This document shows, in pieces, positions 36,081 through 44,319 of a stretch of 64,000 bases of DNA. The notes under the pieces were generated by a model, which worked only from the letters and a program-made list of their open reading frames with translations, had not been told where the DNA came from and ran no database searches. The position numbers were made by a program, and so were the translations under genes. Source of the DNA: Acidobacteriota bacterium (GTDB lineage: Bacteria; Acidobacteriota; Vicinamibacteria; Vicinamibacterales; CAVVIG01); assembly GCA_025463215.1 (NCBI GenBank), contig JAOBWF010000296.1, positions 1 through 64,000 of the forward strand, given 5' to 3'. How positions within the stretch are numbered: the stretch's first letter is position 1; each line of letters begins with the position of its first letter.

Positions 36081-37328
36081 TCACTGACCGACGCGCCACG
36101 GCGAGAACTCGGGCCACTTCTTCAGGGCATCGGTTGCCCACGAATTGGTCTTGTCTTTGTGGCAGCCGATGCAAGGATTCGGCACCTTGAGTGTTTCGGT
36201 GACGGATGGGCTGATGAACTTGAACGTATGGCTGCGCACCATCACGTCGCCGATGGTCTGCTCGATCGCGGGCATGTGGCAGCTGATGCACTCGCTGCCG
36301 GCGGAACCAGCTTGGTGATGCGTGTGGTCCTCGATCGTTCCCGTGTGGGGACCGTTCGGCGATTTCGGCCCGTGGCACGTCAGACACAGCAGCCTGGACG
36401 ACTTGATCAAGTCGGCATTGTTCTGCGTGCCGTGCACGTCGTGGCAACTCGCACAGGTGATCCCGCGCGTGTACATGACGCTCGGCACAAAATCATTGCC
36501 CTGCATACGGTTTTTGTGAGCCGTCCCGTCAGCAAAGTGCGTGAACGTCGTCTCGCCGAGTTTGTGCTCCTCAAGCTCCCAGAAGTCCTTCAGGTTCAAG
36601 CCGACTCGAAATCCGACCGGCCAGTCGTACTGCCGGCCCTCGACCGGATTCACGAGAGGCCGGCCCTGCGAGTGACACTGGATGCAGACGTTGACGGCGC
36701 TCACGGGATCGAGACGCGTCGGGTTGACGATGGTGGCGCGCGAGGGTGTGGCGACATGTTCGCTGCCAGGCCCATGACACTTCTCGCAGCCGACGTTCCA
36801 TTCGGTGACGGCCTTCGTCTTGACGTCGTAGTTCACCGAATGACAACCGTCGCAGGTTGGTCCGGTCGGCCGTTTACTGTTCTCCGGCGGATAGAACGCC
36901 GTCCACCAGTCCGTGCCCATCGCCACGTTGTAGGGGCGCCACTGGCGATGCGTCACGTCCCACTGGGCCGGAAGCGGAAAGTAGTCGTCACCGACCTTCG
37001 TGAAATACCGCTGCTTCCACTTACTGCCGTACACGAACGCGATCTGGTCTCGGCCGAACGTCAGAAGCGGATCCGGCTTGGACAGATCCGGAATGATCGC
37101 GTCGGCATGGTCGTGCGGATCCCGCACGACATTGGCCATCCGGGTTTGCTTCCACCGCTCGTAGATCGGGCGGTGGCAGCGCGCGCACGCCGCCGAGCCG
37201 ACATAGGTCGCTGCTGCCGGCGCTTGCGTCGACGCCTGCTGTGCGGCGACGGCGGGCAGACCGACACCGAGCCACAGCCCGCCGAACAATGCTGACCACA
37301 CCATCAGGCCGGCGCGAAACCAGGTCAT
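36081..37328 (-). CDS. Octaheme c-type cytochrome (copy 1)
   Basis: 415 residues with a signal peptide (MTWFRAGLMVWSALFGGLWL). Eight CxxCH motifs start at residues 48, 159, 181, 215, 292, 315, 347 and 386, so it should carry eight c-type haems. The family resembles cytochrome c554/doubled-CxxCH multihaem proteins (CHGPGSEH, TCASCHDVHG, LCLTCHGPKSPNGPHTG). It ends WPEFSPWRVGQ. The ATG overlaps the DUF1259 stop (ATGA at 37325-37328). Its paralogue at 43009 shares every haem motif position, order and the same end. It is probably a periplasmic electron carrier or reductase; the substrate is not evident. Confidence 0.95.
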   Translation of the reverse strand: MTWFRAGLMVWSALFGGLWLGVGLPAVAAQQASTQAPAAATYVGSAACARCHRPIYERWKQTRMANVVRDPHDHADAIIPDLSKPDPLLTFGRDQIAFVYGSKWKQRYFTKVGDDYFPLPAQWDVTHRQWRPYNVAMGTDWWTAFYPPENSKRPTGPTCDGCHSVNYDVKTKAVTEWNVGCEKCHGPGSEHVATPSRATIVNPTRLDPVSAVNVCIQCHSQGRPLVNPVEGRQYDWPVGFRVGLNLKDFWELEEHKLGETTFTHFADGTAHKNRMQGNDFVPSVMYTRGITCASCHDVHGTQNNADLIKSSRLLCLTCHGPKSPNGPHTGTIEDHTHHQAGSAGSECISCHMPAIEQTIGDVMVRSHTFKFISPSVTETLKVPNPCIGCHKDKTNSWATDALKKWPEFSPWRVGQ

Positions 37329-38236
37329 CGGCTCGCTGTCGCCTTCCCTTTGCCGAGCTCATCGAGCGCGGCCTTGAAGCCGGCCGCGAGTTTGTCCGCA
37401 GGTCCGGTCCCCCAGTAGTGGAGGAAGTAAATCGTCGGACTGGTTCCGGTCATATGGTGGTGAATCGCCACGACGTCGAGGCCATTCTTCCGAAGGGCCT
37501 TCAGCACGGGCGTGACCTCGGCCTGCGTCATGGCGACATCCCCCGCGATCGCGGCATTCTCATTCGTGCCGACGAAGGCCGCCCACGTGTTGAGGCCCAT
37601 CCGAGCATTGATCAGTGCCCCCATCTCGGTCAGCTTCAGATCGTCGCGACCGACGGTGATCTTGTAAACCGCGCCGTTGGTCTCTCCCTGGTGGCCGGCG
37701 ATTTGGGCCATCTTCGCAGTGTCGATCGACGGCGTCTGAGCCGGCGTGCCAGCAGCAGGCGGGGCCGCAGGACGACCGCCCTTCCCGATTAGATCGAGCG
37801 CCGGCTTGATCTTGCGCGCCAGTTCGGCCGGGCTGCCGTGACCATGGACATGCATGTAGAACATCCGCGGCTCGTCCCAGAAGAAATGGTTGTGGAGTGC
37901 GGTCGCTTCAAGGCCGTTGTCGAGGAGCGCAGACATCACTGGGTTGACCTCTTCTTGCGTGAGCACGAGGTCGCCCATCATCACGTCCATCCCACCGGTG
38001 CCCTTGGTCATCGCCACCCAGCCGCCGAAACCAAACGGCGTCGGCGTCTTGACGTTCGCGACAGTAATCGAGAGATCGCTCCGAGGGATATTCACCTTCA
38101 GCACGTTGTCCTTGAAATCCCCGGTCTTTCCCAACGTATCCAACACCTGTTTGTACGGCGCCGGCATCTCCTGCGCCTGCGCAAGAGACGCCAGTGAGAT
38201 CAACAACACAACCGTACACCAGACAAAGCGCTTCAT
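37325..38236 (-). CDS. DUF1259 (LppY/LpqO family) protein, two repeats
   Basis: 303 residues from an ATG with GGAGGATCC upstream; signal peptide MKRFVWCTVVLLISLASLAQ. Two tandem DUF1259 units are visible: DLSITVANVKTPTPFGFGGW, EEVNPVMSALLDNGLEATAL and HNHFFWDEPRMFYMHVHGHG in the first; DDLKLTEMGALINARMGLNT, AEVTPVLKALRKNGLDVVAI and HHHMTGTSPTIYFLHYWGTG in the second. The His-rich segments look able to bind metal. The family has no known reaction. It lies 9 bases after the phosphatase-like gene and overlaps the octaheme gene, so all are one transcript. Confidence 0.93.
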   Translation of the reverse strand: MKRFVWCTVVLLISLASLAQAQEMPAPYKQVLDTLGKTGDFKDNVLKVNIPRSDLSITVANVKTPTPFGFGGWVAMTKGTGGMDVMMGDLVLTQEEVNPVMSALLDNGLEATALHNHFFWDEPRMFYMHVHGHGSPAELARKIKPALDLIGKGGRPAAPPAAGTPAQTPSIDTAKMAQIAGHQGETNGAVYKITVGRDDLKLTEMGALINARMGLNTWAAFVGTNENAAIAGDVAMTQAEVTPVLKALRKNGLDVVAIHHHMTGTSPTIYFLHYWGTGPADKLAAGFKAALDELGKGKATASR

Positions 38237-38245
38237 GGATCCTCC

Positions 38246-38725
38246 CTATCGTTTCTGCAGTTGATCGAGCAGCCGCTCGACATGTTTCTTGATGGCATCG
38301 CGCTGGGCCGCGTACCCCTGATCCTCCGGTACGTCGTCCCAACTCTCCGCCTTGCCGCTCGATGCCGCGTGCGACGGCAGGCTGCAGCCGATGGCAAAGA
38401 TGTGCGTTGCCTTCGTGACATCGCCCGTCGTGATCGGGGACGGCTTGGCACTGGGCACGGCAAGGCCGTCCTCGCGTAGGCCCTTCAAGGCGGAGACCGA
38501 CAGTTCCGCTTGCGGGTTGGCGCCCCGATAGGTGGCGCGGTCCGGCAAGCCGCGCTCTGCCGCGAGCTTGTTGAAATAGGCGGTCGCGATGACGCTCTTC
38601 GCCGCGCCGTGCTCGCATACGAACACAACTCTCTCGTCCCCAGTGTCTTGCGCCGCCCCGGCACGCGCGAGAGCGATGACCATCAGCGTCAGTGATAAAC
38701 CCGCACGAACGCGACGCTTCATCAT
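38246..38725 (-). CDS. Exported ArsC/low-molecular-weight phosphatase-like protein with CX5K loop
   Basis: About 159 residues. An N-terminal signal peptide (RAGLSLTLMVIALARAGAAQ) makes it periplasmic, unlike ordinary arsenate reductases and low-molecular-weight tyrosine phosphatases. The phosphate loop reads VVFVCEHGAAKSVIATAYFN: Cys 37, Gly 40, but Lys 43 where the family has Arg. A later CSLPSHAASSGK replaces the usual catalytic Asp-Pro loop, while SWDDVPE is kept. Catalysis of the normal type is doubtful; it may bind an oxyanion instead. Its ATG overlaps the kinase stop (ATGA) and it is followed by DUF1259. Confidence 0.88.
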   Translation of the reverse strand: MMKRRVRAGLSLTLMVIALARAGAAQDTGDERVVFVCEHGAAKSVIATAYFNKLAAERGLPDRATYRGANPQAELSVSALKGLREDGLAVPSAKPSPITTGDVTKATHIFAIGCSLPSHAASSGKAESWDDVPEDQGYAAQRDAIKKHVERLLDQLQKR

Positions 38726-40113
38726 GCTTGTCCTCTTGGTAACGAGATTCGAAACACCGATCCACTCGTCGCACCAGCATCAACGCGAATGGACCCGCCG
38801 TTGATCTCGACCGCCCACTTCGCAATCGCCAACCCGAGCCCTGTTCCACCGGCATCCCTCGAGCGGGCGGTATCCACCCTGAAGAAGCGATCAAAGATTC
38901 GCTCCCGGTGCTCGGCCGCTACGCCCGGACCTTGATCAGTCACCTCGACCACCGCTTGATTACCATCGGCGAGGATTGACACGGCGATCGACGCTCCCAT
39001 CGGGCTGTATTTGATCGCGTTGTCGATCACGTTCGTAATCGCCTCACGAAGCACGAGCCGATCGGCGCGAACCGACAGACCCTCTGCTCCCTCAATCGAG
39101 ATCCGCTGCCCGCGTTCCTCGGCGAGCACGCCCAGCGAGGCGGCGACGTCTCGCGCCAGTTGTCCAAGATCGAGCGGCTCGCGCGAGAGATGCACGCTGC
39201 CGGCATCGCCATGCGAAAGCCGCAGCAATGTGTCGACCAACGTCGTGAGACGGTCGATCTCCTCGAGCATGCTGCCAATGGCTTCCTTGTACTCGGCAGG
39301 CGTGCGGGTTTCGACCAAGCCGGCTTCGCCAATCCCGCGGATCACCGCGAGCGGGGTCCGCAGTTCGTGCGACGCGTCGGCCGTAAAACGACGCAGCTTG
39401 TCGAACGAGGACTCGAGACGCGCGAAGGTGTCGTTGATTACGGCCGCCAGGCGTCCGATCTCGTCGTGCTGATTCGGAACCGAGACGCGTTCGTGGAGGC
39501 GCTCGGCGGTCACCCGCCGCGCTTCGATCGCGAGGTGATCGATCGGCGCCAGCGCTCGCCGCGCGAGGACATAGCCGCCAAGCCCCGCCAAGACGATGAC
39601 GAGCGGCAGCCCCAGTGCGAGCACTTTGAGCACTTCCGACAGTTGCTCGCGCAGCCGTTCTTCCGAACGCGACACTCTCAACACGACGGAGCGACCGCCG
39701 ACCAGCGTCGTTCCGGTCAACGTCCGCCAGCGCCGCCCGGCAGCGACAATCGAGTCATAGTGCGCCTGCGCTCCGGCGGTCGCGAGCGCGACGGGAGGCA
39801 ATGCCCCCGATGCACCCGAGCGGCCAATCTGATCGCCGCTCGACGACCACACATCGCTGCCGCGATCCTCGTCATTATCCGGATCGTGGTGACGATCGCC
39901 GGTCCAGACAATGCGACCGTCCGGCGTCGGCGCAAGCAGGCCCTCCGCCGATTCGAAGTCATCGTGCAGCTGCTCGTCCACGCTCTCCTGGAATTCCTGG
40001 CGAACGGCAATGAACGTCGCGGCGGCGTACACGACCAGCATCAAGGTTAGCACCACGGCGTACCAGGCGGTCATCCGTACCCGAATCGACGCGGCGGACC
40101 ACGGCACCTTCAC
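38722..40113 (-). CDS. CusS-like membrane sensor histidine kinase
   Basis: 463 residues from a GTG overlapping the regulator stop (GTGA at 40110-40113); a longer frame to 40260 only runs through the regulator gene. Two membrane helices (about 14-36 and 163-185) enclose a periplasmic sensor of about 125 residues, which contains an acidic, His-bearing stretch GDRHHDPDNDEDRGSD (72-87) that could bind a metal. A HAMP domain (187-240), the HisKA box FTADASHELRTPLAV with His 249, and an ATPase domain (NVIDNAIKYSP, DQGPGV, GTGLGLAIAKW) follow. It resembles heavy-metal sensor kinases and pairs with the OmpR-type regulator. Confidence 0.94.
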   Translation of the reverse strand: MKVPWSAASIRVRMTAWYAVVLTLMLVVYAAATFIAVRQEFQESVDEQLHDDFESAEGLLAPTPDGRIVWTGDRHHDPDNDEDRGSDVWSSSGDQIGRSGASGALPPVALATAGAQAHYDSIVAAGRRWRTLTGTTLVGGRSVVLRVSRSEERLREQLSEVLKVLALGLPLVIVLAGLGGYVLARRALAPIDHLAIEARRVTAERLHERVSVPNQHDEIGRLAAVINDTFARLESSFDKLRRFTADASHELRTPLAVIRGIGEAGLVETRTPAEYKEAIGSMLEEIDRLTTLVDTLLRLSHGDAGSVHLSREPLDLGQLARDVAASLGVLAEERGQRISIEGAEGLSVRADRLVLREAITNVIDNAIKYSPMGASIAVSILADGNQAVVEVTDQGPGVAAEHRERIFDRFFRVDTARSRDAGGTGLGLAIAKWAVEINGGSIRVDAGATSGSVFRISLPRGQA

Positions 40114-40802
40114 GGCTCGCCTTCTCGCAGAACGAAGCCGACGCCGCGCACGGTGTGAATAAGCCGATCGGTCGCATCGGAATCGACCTTCTTCCGCAGC
40201 CGAGCCATTTGCACGTCGATGACGTTGTCGAGCGGAGTCGCGCGACGCGGTTCCTTCCACACCTCGCGCGCCAGCATTTCCCTGGACACCAGGTGGCCCT
40301 GGTGACGAAGCAGGTACTCGAGCAGTTCAAACTCTCGGGCCGTGAGTTCAAGCAACCGGTCGCCCCGAATTGCGCGTCTGGCGACGAGGTCCATCTCGAG
40401 GTCTGCCGCCTTCAACCGAAAGGCTTCAGACGGGCGCCCACGGCGCAGAAGCGCTCGAACCCGCGCCAGCAGTTCCGGCAGGGCAAACGGCTTGACCAGA
40501 TAGTCGTCGGCGCCGAGGTCGAGGCCCAGCACACGGTCCTCCACGCCGTCGCGAGCCGTCAGGATCAAGACCGGCGTATCGATGTGCCGCTGCCTCAGAG
40601 TTCGCAGAATTTCAAGGCCGCTTCGGCCCGGCAGCATCACGTCGAGCAGGACCAGGTCGAATGCCTCGGCATTCGCACGGAAAAACCCGTCCTCGCCCGT
40701 TGAGGCGACGACCACGTCGTAATGCTCGCCCTTCAGAGCTGACGCCACGGCCTGGGCCAGTTTTCGCTCGTCCTCGACGATCAGTACCCGCACTCGTCGC
40801 AT
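40110..40802 (-). CDS. OmpR/CusR-type response regulator
   Basis: 230 residues from the ATG at 40802. Receiver domain: acidic pocket VLIVEDERKLA, phospho-Asp 54 in LVLLDVMLPGRSG, Lys 104 in DDYLVKPFA. The winged-helix domain has LTAREFELLEYLLRHQGHLV, DNVIDVQMARLRKKV and HTVRGVGFVLRE. It heads a coupled pair with the kinase. A CTGAC-N6-GTCAG element lies about 27 bases before its start and again before the octaheme gene at 44175, suggesting it controls itself and the whole string. Confidence 0.95.
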   Translation of the reverse strand: MRRVRVLIVEDERKLAQAVASALKGEHYDVVVASTGEDGFFRANAEAFDLVLLDVMLPGRSGLEILRTLRQRHIDTPVLILTARDGVEDRVLGLDLGADDYLVKPFALPELLARVRALLRRGRPSEAFRLKAADLEMDLVARRAIRGDRLLELTAREFELLEYLLRHQGHLVSREMLAREVWKEPRRATPLDNVIDVQMARLRKKVDSDATDRLIHTVRGVGFVLREGEP

Positions 40803-40828
40803 CTTACCGGCCACCCACAAGCGGGAAC

Positions 40829-40853
40829 CTGACTTTTGTGTCAGATTGGTCAG
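40829..40853. promoter_or_regulatory. CTGAC-N6-GTCAG element upstream of the regulator
   Basis: On the plus strand CTGAC-TTTTGT-GTCAG is followed after four bases by a further GTCAG. It overlaps the stop codon of the DUF5916 gene and ends 27 bases before the regulator start. The same layout (CTGAC, 6 bases, GTCAG, spacer, GTCAG) recurs at 44234-44260. Binding by the OmpR-type regulator is inferred. Confidence 0.6.
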
Positions 40854-43027
40854 AAGCGAGTGGTGTACTGGAGCTTCGCCGAGGCTCGATCGAAAACAGG
40901 CTCGAAGCGCCCCTCGTCGAGCGTTCGATGCCAGCCGCGATTAATCGTTAGGAAGAGATCATTGCCGGGCTGGAGGATCCAGCGAAACCGGCTCTGCAAG
41001 CCAAGAACCCTCGACTCATTGTCGTACTGCGCAAGATTCGCCCACGACAGGTTGGGAGTGACGTTATAGTCGGCTTTCACGGTCAGAAGGTCGGTCTGGA
41101 ACGCGCCCTCAGGGAGCATGGCTACATCTCGCTCGCCCTGGACGGACAGTGCCACATGGCGGCTCGGCTTCAACGTGGCTCCAAACTCGACCTGCCCTAA
41201 CGTTCCTTCGTAGAAACCGCCCCACCACACGGCCGCGTCGATCACCCACCACCTCTTGGTCGCGGTGTTCACTTCAGTCCGGTATCTCGTCCACCGGTAC
41301 GACCCGGACGGAATCACGACGCCCGGCGAAATCTCGAACGGCAGATCGAGGTGTTCGAAGGTGGGGACGTAGTCCCATTCCAGGTGCTCGCCGGACTCCG
41401 TCCGCAGATTGACGGGCGCGGTGAACACGCTCCAGCTTTCCAGACGATTCTGCACATTCGTGACCACAACGGGATTCACTTCAAAGAAGAACTGCCTGAC
41501 GCCCCAGCGCTCGGGTCTGGGCTGAAATGCGAGGGAGACATCGGTCTTCCGGATGCCAGTGCGCGGGACGAAGCCGAGTGCGGGTTGGAACCGCTCCCCG
41601 ATCTGTCGCCAGTTCAGCGCGACGTCCCATCGATCGTTCGGATAGTCGATCCGAAATCCGCCGGCGCCATCGCGCGCCCCCGTAGCGCCGTCGTCGGTGC
41701 CAAGCAGGAACAGATCGAGCGACAGGTTCTTGTTGCCGTGAAAGGTCGATGTCGCAAACCGCGCGTCGCCGCCGATCAACGTGTTGGTACCGGAACCGCT
41801 CGGATCGCCGTGCGTCAGGATGCCACCCACCCATGATTGCTGAAACAGATTGCGGCTAACGCGCGCGACGAGAAGATTCTGCCGATCAATGGATCCACCC
41901 GGCAGTGCGGCATCGCCGACTGCCCCCGTCTCCACCTCGAGGACGCCGATGTTGTAGTCGGACTGCCGGCCGGTCAGCTTGACGCCGAGACGCACGGGTA
42001 CCGCCACATCGTCCAGCAGTCCGATGCGCCGGCTGAAGAACGGGCGGAGATCGGTCGTATTGATTAACCCGGCGACGTCAAAGACACCGGCACCTTCGAG
42101 GAAGAAGCTTCGCTTCTCTGGAAAGAACAGCGGAAACCGCGTGAGATTCACCTGGCGAAGATCGGCTTCGGTCTCCGCAAAGTCCGTGTTCACGGTGACG
42201 GCGGCGTTCACACTCGGTGTCAGGCTTTTGAACAGATCAACACCGGCAGCCGCGTCACCGGCGCCGCTGCTCCTCCCGGCCGAACCGTATGGCCGGACGT
42301 CGAGGCCCAGGCCCTGCCCCACACCGTCAAGGCCGTCGAGTTGTCCTACTTCCGCGAGGTTGCTGATCCAGACGTTCTGCCGCGCAGCGGTCCACCGATC
42401 GATCTCCTGCCGGCGTTTGATCTGCCGCTCGACGTTGAAGCCCCAGACTGGCTGACCCGGCTTGAACCGGAGCGTCTTGAACGGAATCTCAATCTCCGCG
42501 ACCCACCCGTCGGTCGTGATGCGGGCGGCGGCGTTCCAGATCCCATCCCAGTCGCGGCTGAGACTCTCGGCGTTGTTCGACACCTGCCCGTCCGCGCGAG
42601 CGCCTGCCGCATTCACTTGAAAGAAGAACCCGTTTCGATGGTCGAAGAAAGGATCAAGGACGATGGTCAGACGATCGTCGACCTCGAGGTCCGCATCGCG
42701 GGATAGCTGGGTCGCGATGATCTCGCGCGGCGATCGGTCATGGCAGACGGCGCCTATGTACAAGGCCGTCCCCGTGAGCAATACTCGGATCTCCGTCTCT
42801 TCGGAGGGTTCGCCGCCCTCGACAGGTTCTCGCTGGACGAACCGACTCAGCGGGATCGTCGATTGCCACGCCGCTTCATCGAGCCGCCCATCGATCCGAA
42901 TCGTCTCAGTGGTGCGCGTCGCCGTCGTGTGCACGATGAGGACGTCGGCCGCTTGCCCCGCCGTGAGCGGCACGCTGAACCACGCGATGACCGCGACACA
43001 CGCCGCAGCTACTGACCGACGCGCCAC
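40850..43027 (-). CDS. DUF5916 outer-membrane protein with CBM9-like domain
   Basis: 725 residues from a GTG (43027) that lies inside the end of the octaheme gene, giving a 19-base overlap; the start is chosen because a signal peptide follows directly (SVAAACVAVIAWFSVPLTAG). Residues about 40-235 form a CBM9/DOMON-like beta-sandwich (IRIDGRLDEAAWQ, DDRLTIVLDPFFDHRNGFFF, WVAEIEIPFKTLRF). From about 245 on is the DUF5916 region with FPLFFPEKRSFFLEGAGVF and many amphipathic strands, ending QYTTRF with the terminal Phe of barrel proteins. Its coupling to an octaheme cytochrome suggests an outer-membrane partner, but the family function is unknown. Confidence 0.93.
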   Translation of the reverse strand: MARRSVAAACVAVIAWFSVPLTAGQAADVLIVHTTATRTTETIRIDGRLDEAAWQSTIPLSRFVQREPVEGGEPSEETEIRVLLTGTALYIGAVCHDRSPREIIATQLSRDADLEVDDRLTIVLDPFFDHRNGFFFQVNAAGARADGQVSNNAESLSRDWDGIWNAAARITTDGWVAEIEIPFKTLRFKPGQPVWGFNVERQIKRRQEIDRWTAARQNVWISNLAEVGQLDGLDGVGQGLGLDVRPYGSAGRSSGAGDAAAGVDLFKSLTPSVNAAVTVNTDFAETEADLRQVNLTRFPLFFPEKRSFFLEGAGVFDVAGLINTTDLRPFFSRRIGLLDDVAVPVRLGVKLTGRQSDYNIGVLEVETGAVGDAALPGGSIDRQNLLVARVSRNLFQQSWVGGILTHGDPSGSGTNTLIGGDARFATSTFHGNKNLSLDLFLLGTDDGATGARDGAGGFRIDYPNDRWDVALNWRQIGERFQPALGFVPRTGIRKTDVSLAFQPRPERWGVRQFFFEVNPVVVTNVQNRLESWSVFTAPVNLRTESGEHLEWDYVPTFEHLDLPFEISPGVVIPSGSYRWTRYRTEVNTATKRWWVIDAAVWWGGFYEGTLGQVEFGATLKPSRHVALSVQGERDVAMLPEGAFQTDLLTVKADYNVTPNLSWANLAQYDNESRVLGLQSRFRWILQPGNDLFLTINRGWHRTLDEGRFEPVFDRASAKLQYTTRF

Positions 43028-44175
43028 GGCGAGAACTCCGGCCATGTCCTCAATGCCGCGGTGGCCCAGGCCGGCGTCTTGTCGGTGTGGCACGTCGTGC
43101 ACGCGTCCGGCATCTTCAGCCGTTCCGCTTCCGCCGGCACGATGAACTTGAACGTATGGCTGCGCACCATGACATCGCCCAGCATCTGGGCAATCTTCGG
43201 CATGTGACAACTGACGCATTCGCTGCCGGCCGATCCCGGTGCGTGGTGGGTGTGTTGCTCGATCGTCGCTGTATGCGGGCCGTTCGGCGACTTCGGGCCA
43301 TGACAGGTCAGGCAGACTGTGCGCGCCGGCTTGATCAAATCGGCATTGTTCGGTGTCCCGTGCGGATCGTGACAGCTCGCACAGGTGACGCCGCGCGTAT
43401 ACATCAGGCTCTGAACGAAGTCGTTGCCCTGCATTCGATTCTCGCGGGCACTGCCCTCGGCAAAATGCAGGGTGTCCTGCGTACCCACGGTGTGGTCGTC
43501 CAGTTTCCAGAAGTCGGCGAGTCGCAGACCAACGCGAAACCCCACCGGCCAGTGAAACTCACGGCCTCCGATGGGACCATGTGGATGGCCTTCGGAGTGA
43601 CACTGAACGCAGACGTCCACAGCCGCAACGGTCGACAGCTTCGCGGGATTCACGATGTTCGTCGCCGCCGGCCGCGCGACGTGATCGCTGCCCGGCCCGT
43701 GGCACCGCTCGCAGCCGACGTTCCATTCCGTCACCGTCTTACGCTCGACGTCGTAATTGACCGAGTGGCAGCCGTCGCAGAGCGCGCTGGTCGCGCGGCT
43801 GACGCCGTACGCGACCCACCGACGATGCGTCACGTCCCAGGTCACCGGGAACGGGTTAAAGTCGTCTCCCACCTTCTTGAAGTAGCGCTGCTTGTATTTG
43901 CCGCCGTAGACGAACGCGATCTGATCCTTCGTGAAGGTCACGAGCGCATCCGGCGTGCTGAAATCCCCGACGATCGCCTCAGGATGCTCGCGCGGGTCGC
44001 GGACGACGTTGGCCATGCGGGTCTTCTTCCAACGCTCGAAAGTCGGCGCATGGCAGCGCCCGCAGGCGGCCGAACCGACATAAGTCGCAGTGGCTGGCGC
44101 CGGCGACTGCGCCACCACCCACATGGTCGCGCACGAGAGACAGCTGGCCAGCACAACGAGCCGCAGTCCGGTCAT
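43009..44175 (-). CDS. Octaheme c-type cytochrome (copy 2), first gene of the string
   Basis: 388 residues from the ATG at 44175; an in-frame start six codons earlier is possible. Signal peptide MTGLRLVVLASCLSCATMWV. Counting from that earlier start, the eight CxxCH motifs begin at 44, 139, 161, 195, 271, 294, 326 and 365, in the same order and context as copy 1 (SAACGRCH, CDGCHSVNYD, CHGPGSDH, TCHGPKSPNGPHT), and the same end WPEFSPWRVGQ. It lacks about 15 residues present in copy 1 before the second haem (the WWTAFYPPE segment). It heads the minus-strand string and is preceded by the CTGAC-N6-GTCAG element. Confidence 0.95.
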   Translation of the reverse strand: MTGLRLVVLASCLSCATMWVVAQSPAPATATYVGSAACGRCHAPTFERWKKTRMANVVRDPREHPEAIVGDFSTPDALVTFTKDQIAFVYGGKYKQRYFKKVGDDFNPFPVTWDVTHRRWVAYGVSRATSALCDGCHSVNYDVERKTVTEWNVGCERCHGPGSDHVARPAATNIVNPAKLSTVAAVDVCVQCHSEGHPHGPIGGREFHWPVGFRVGLRLADFWKLDDHTVGTQDTLHFAEGSARENRMQGNDFVQSLMYTRGVTCASCHDPHGTPNNADLIKPARTVCLTCHGPKSPNGPHTATIEQHTHHAPGSAGSECVSCHMPKIAQMLGDVMVRSHTFKFIVPAEAERLKMPDACTTCHTDKTPAWATAALRTWPEFSPWRVGQ

Positions 44176-44233
44176 TCGTGATCCAGTGCGCACGCGGGTA
44201 AACCTAGCAGGAAACCATTCGATTTCTCCGAAT

Positions 44234-44260
44234 CTGACGCAAACGTCAGGAACATGTCAG
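44234..44260. promoter_or_regulatory. CTGAC-N6-GTCAG element upstream of the octaheme string
   Basis: A perfect dyad CTGACG-CAAA-CGTCAG (44234-44249) is followed by GAACAT and another GTCAG (44256-44260). It lies about 59 bases before the first octaheme start. The match in layout to 40829-40853 supports a shared regulator site. Confidence 0.65.
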
Positions 44261-44319
44261 GCGCGGCGCCGCGATGCATCGCTACGAGTGATCGCCCTTG
44301 CGTCGCGCGGCGCGACCTG

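Noticed and set aside
36159-37295. Plus-strand frame opposite the first octaheme cytochrome, and the like at 43087-44181
   Set aside because: Antisense of CxxCH-rich coding sequence; the similarity of the two antisense frames only reflects the paralogous cytochromes.
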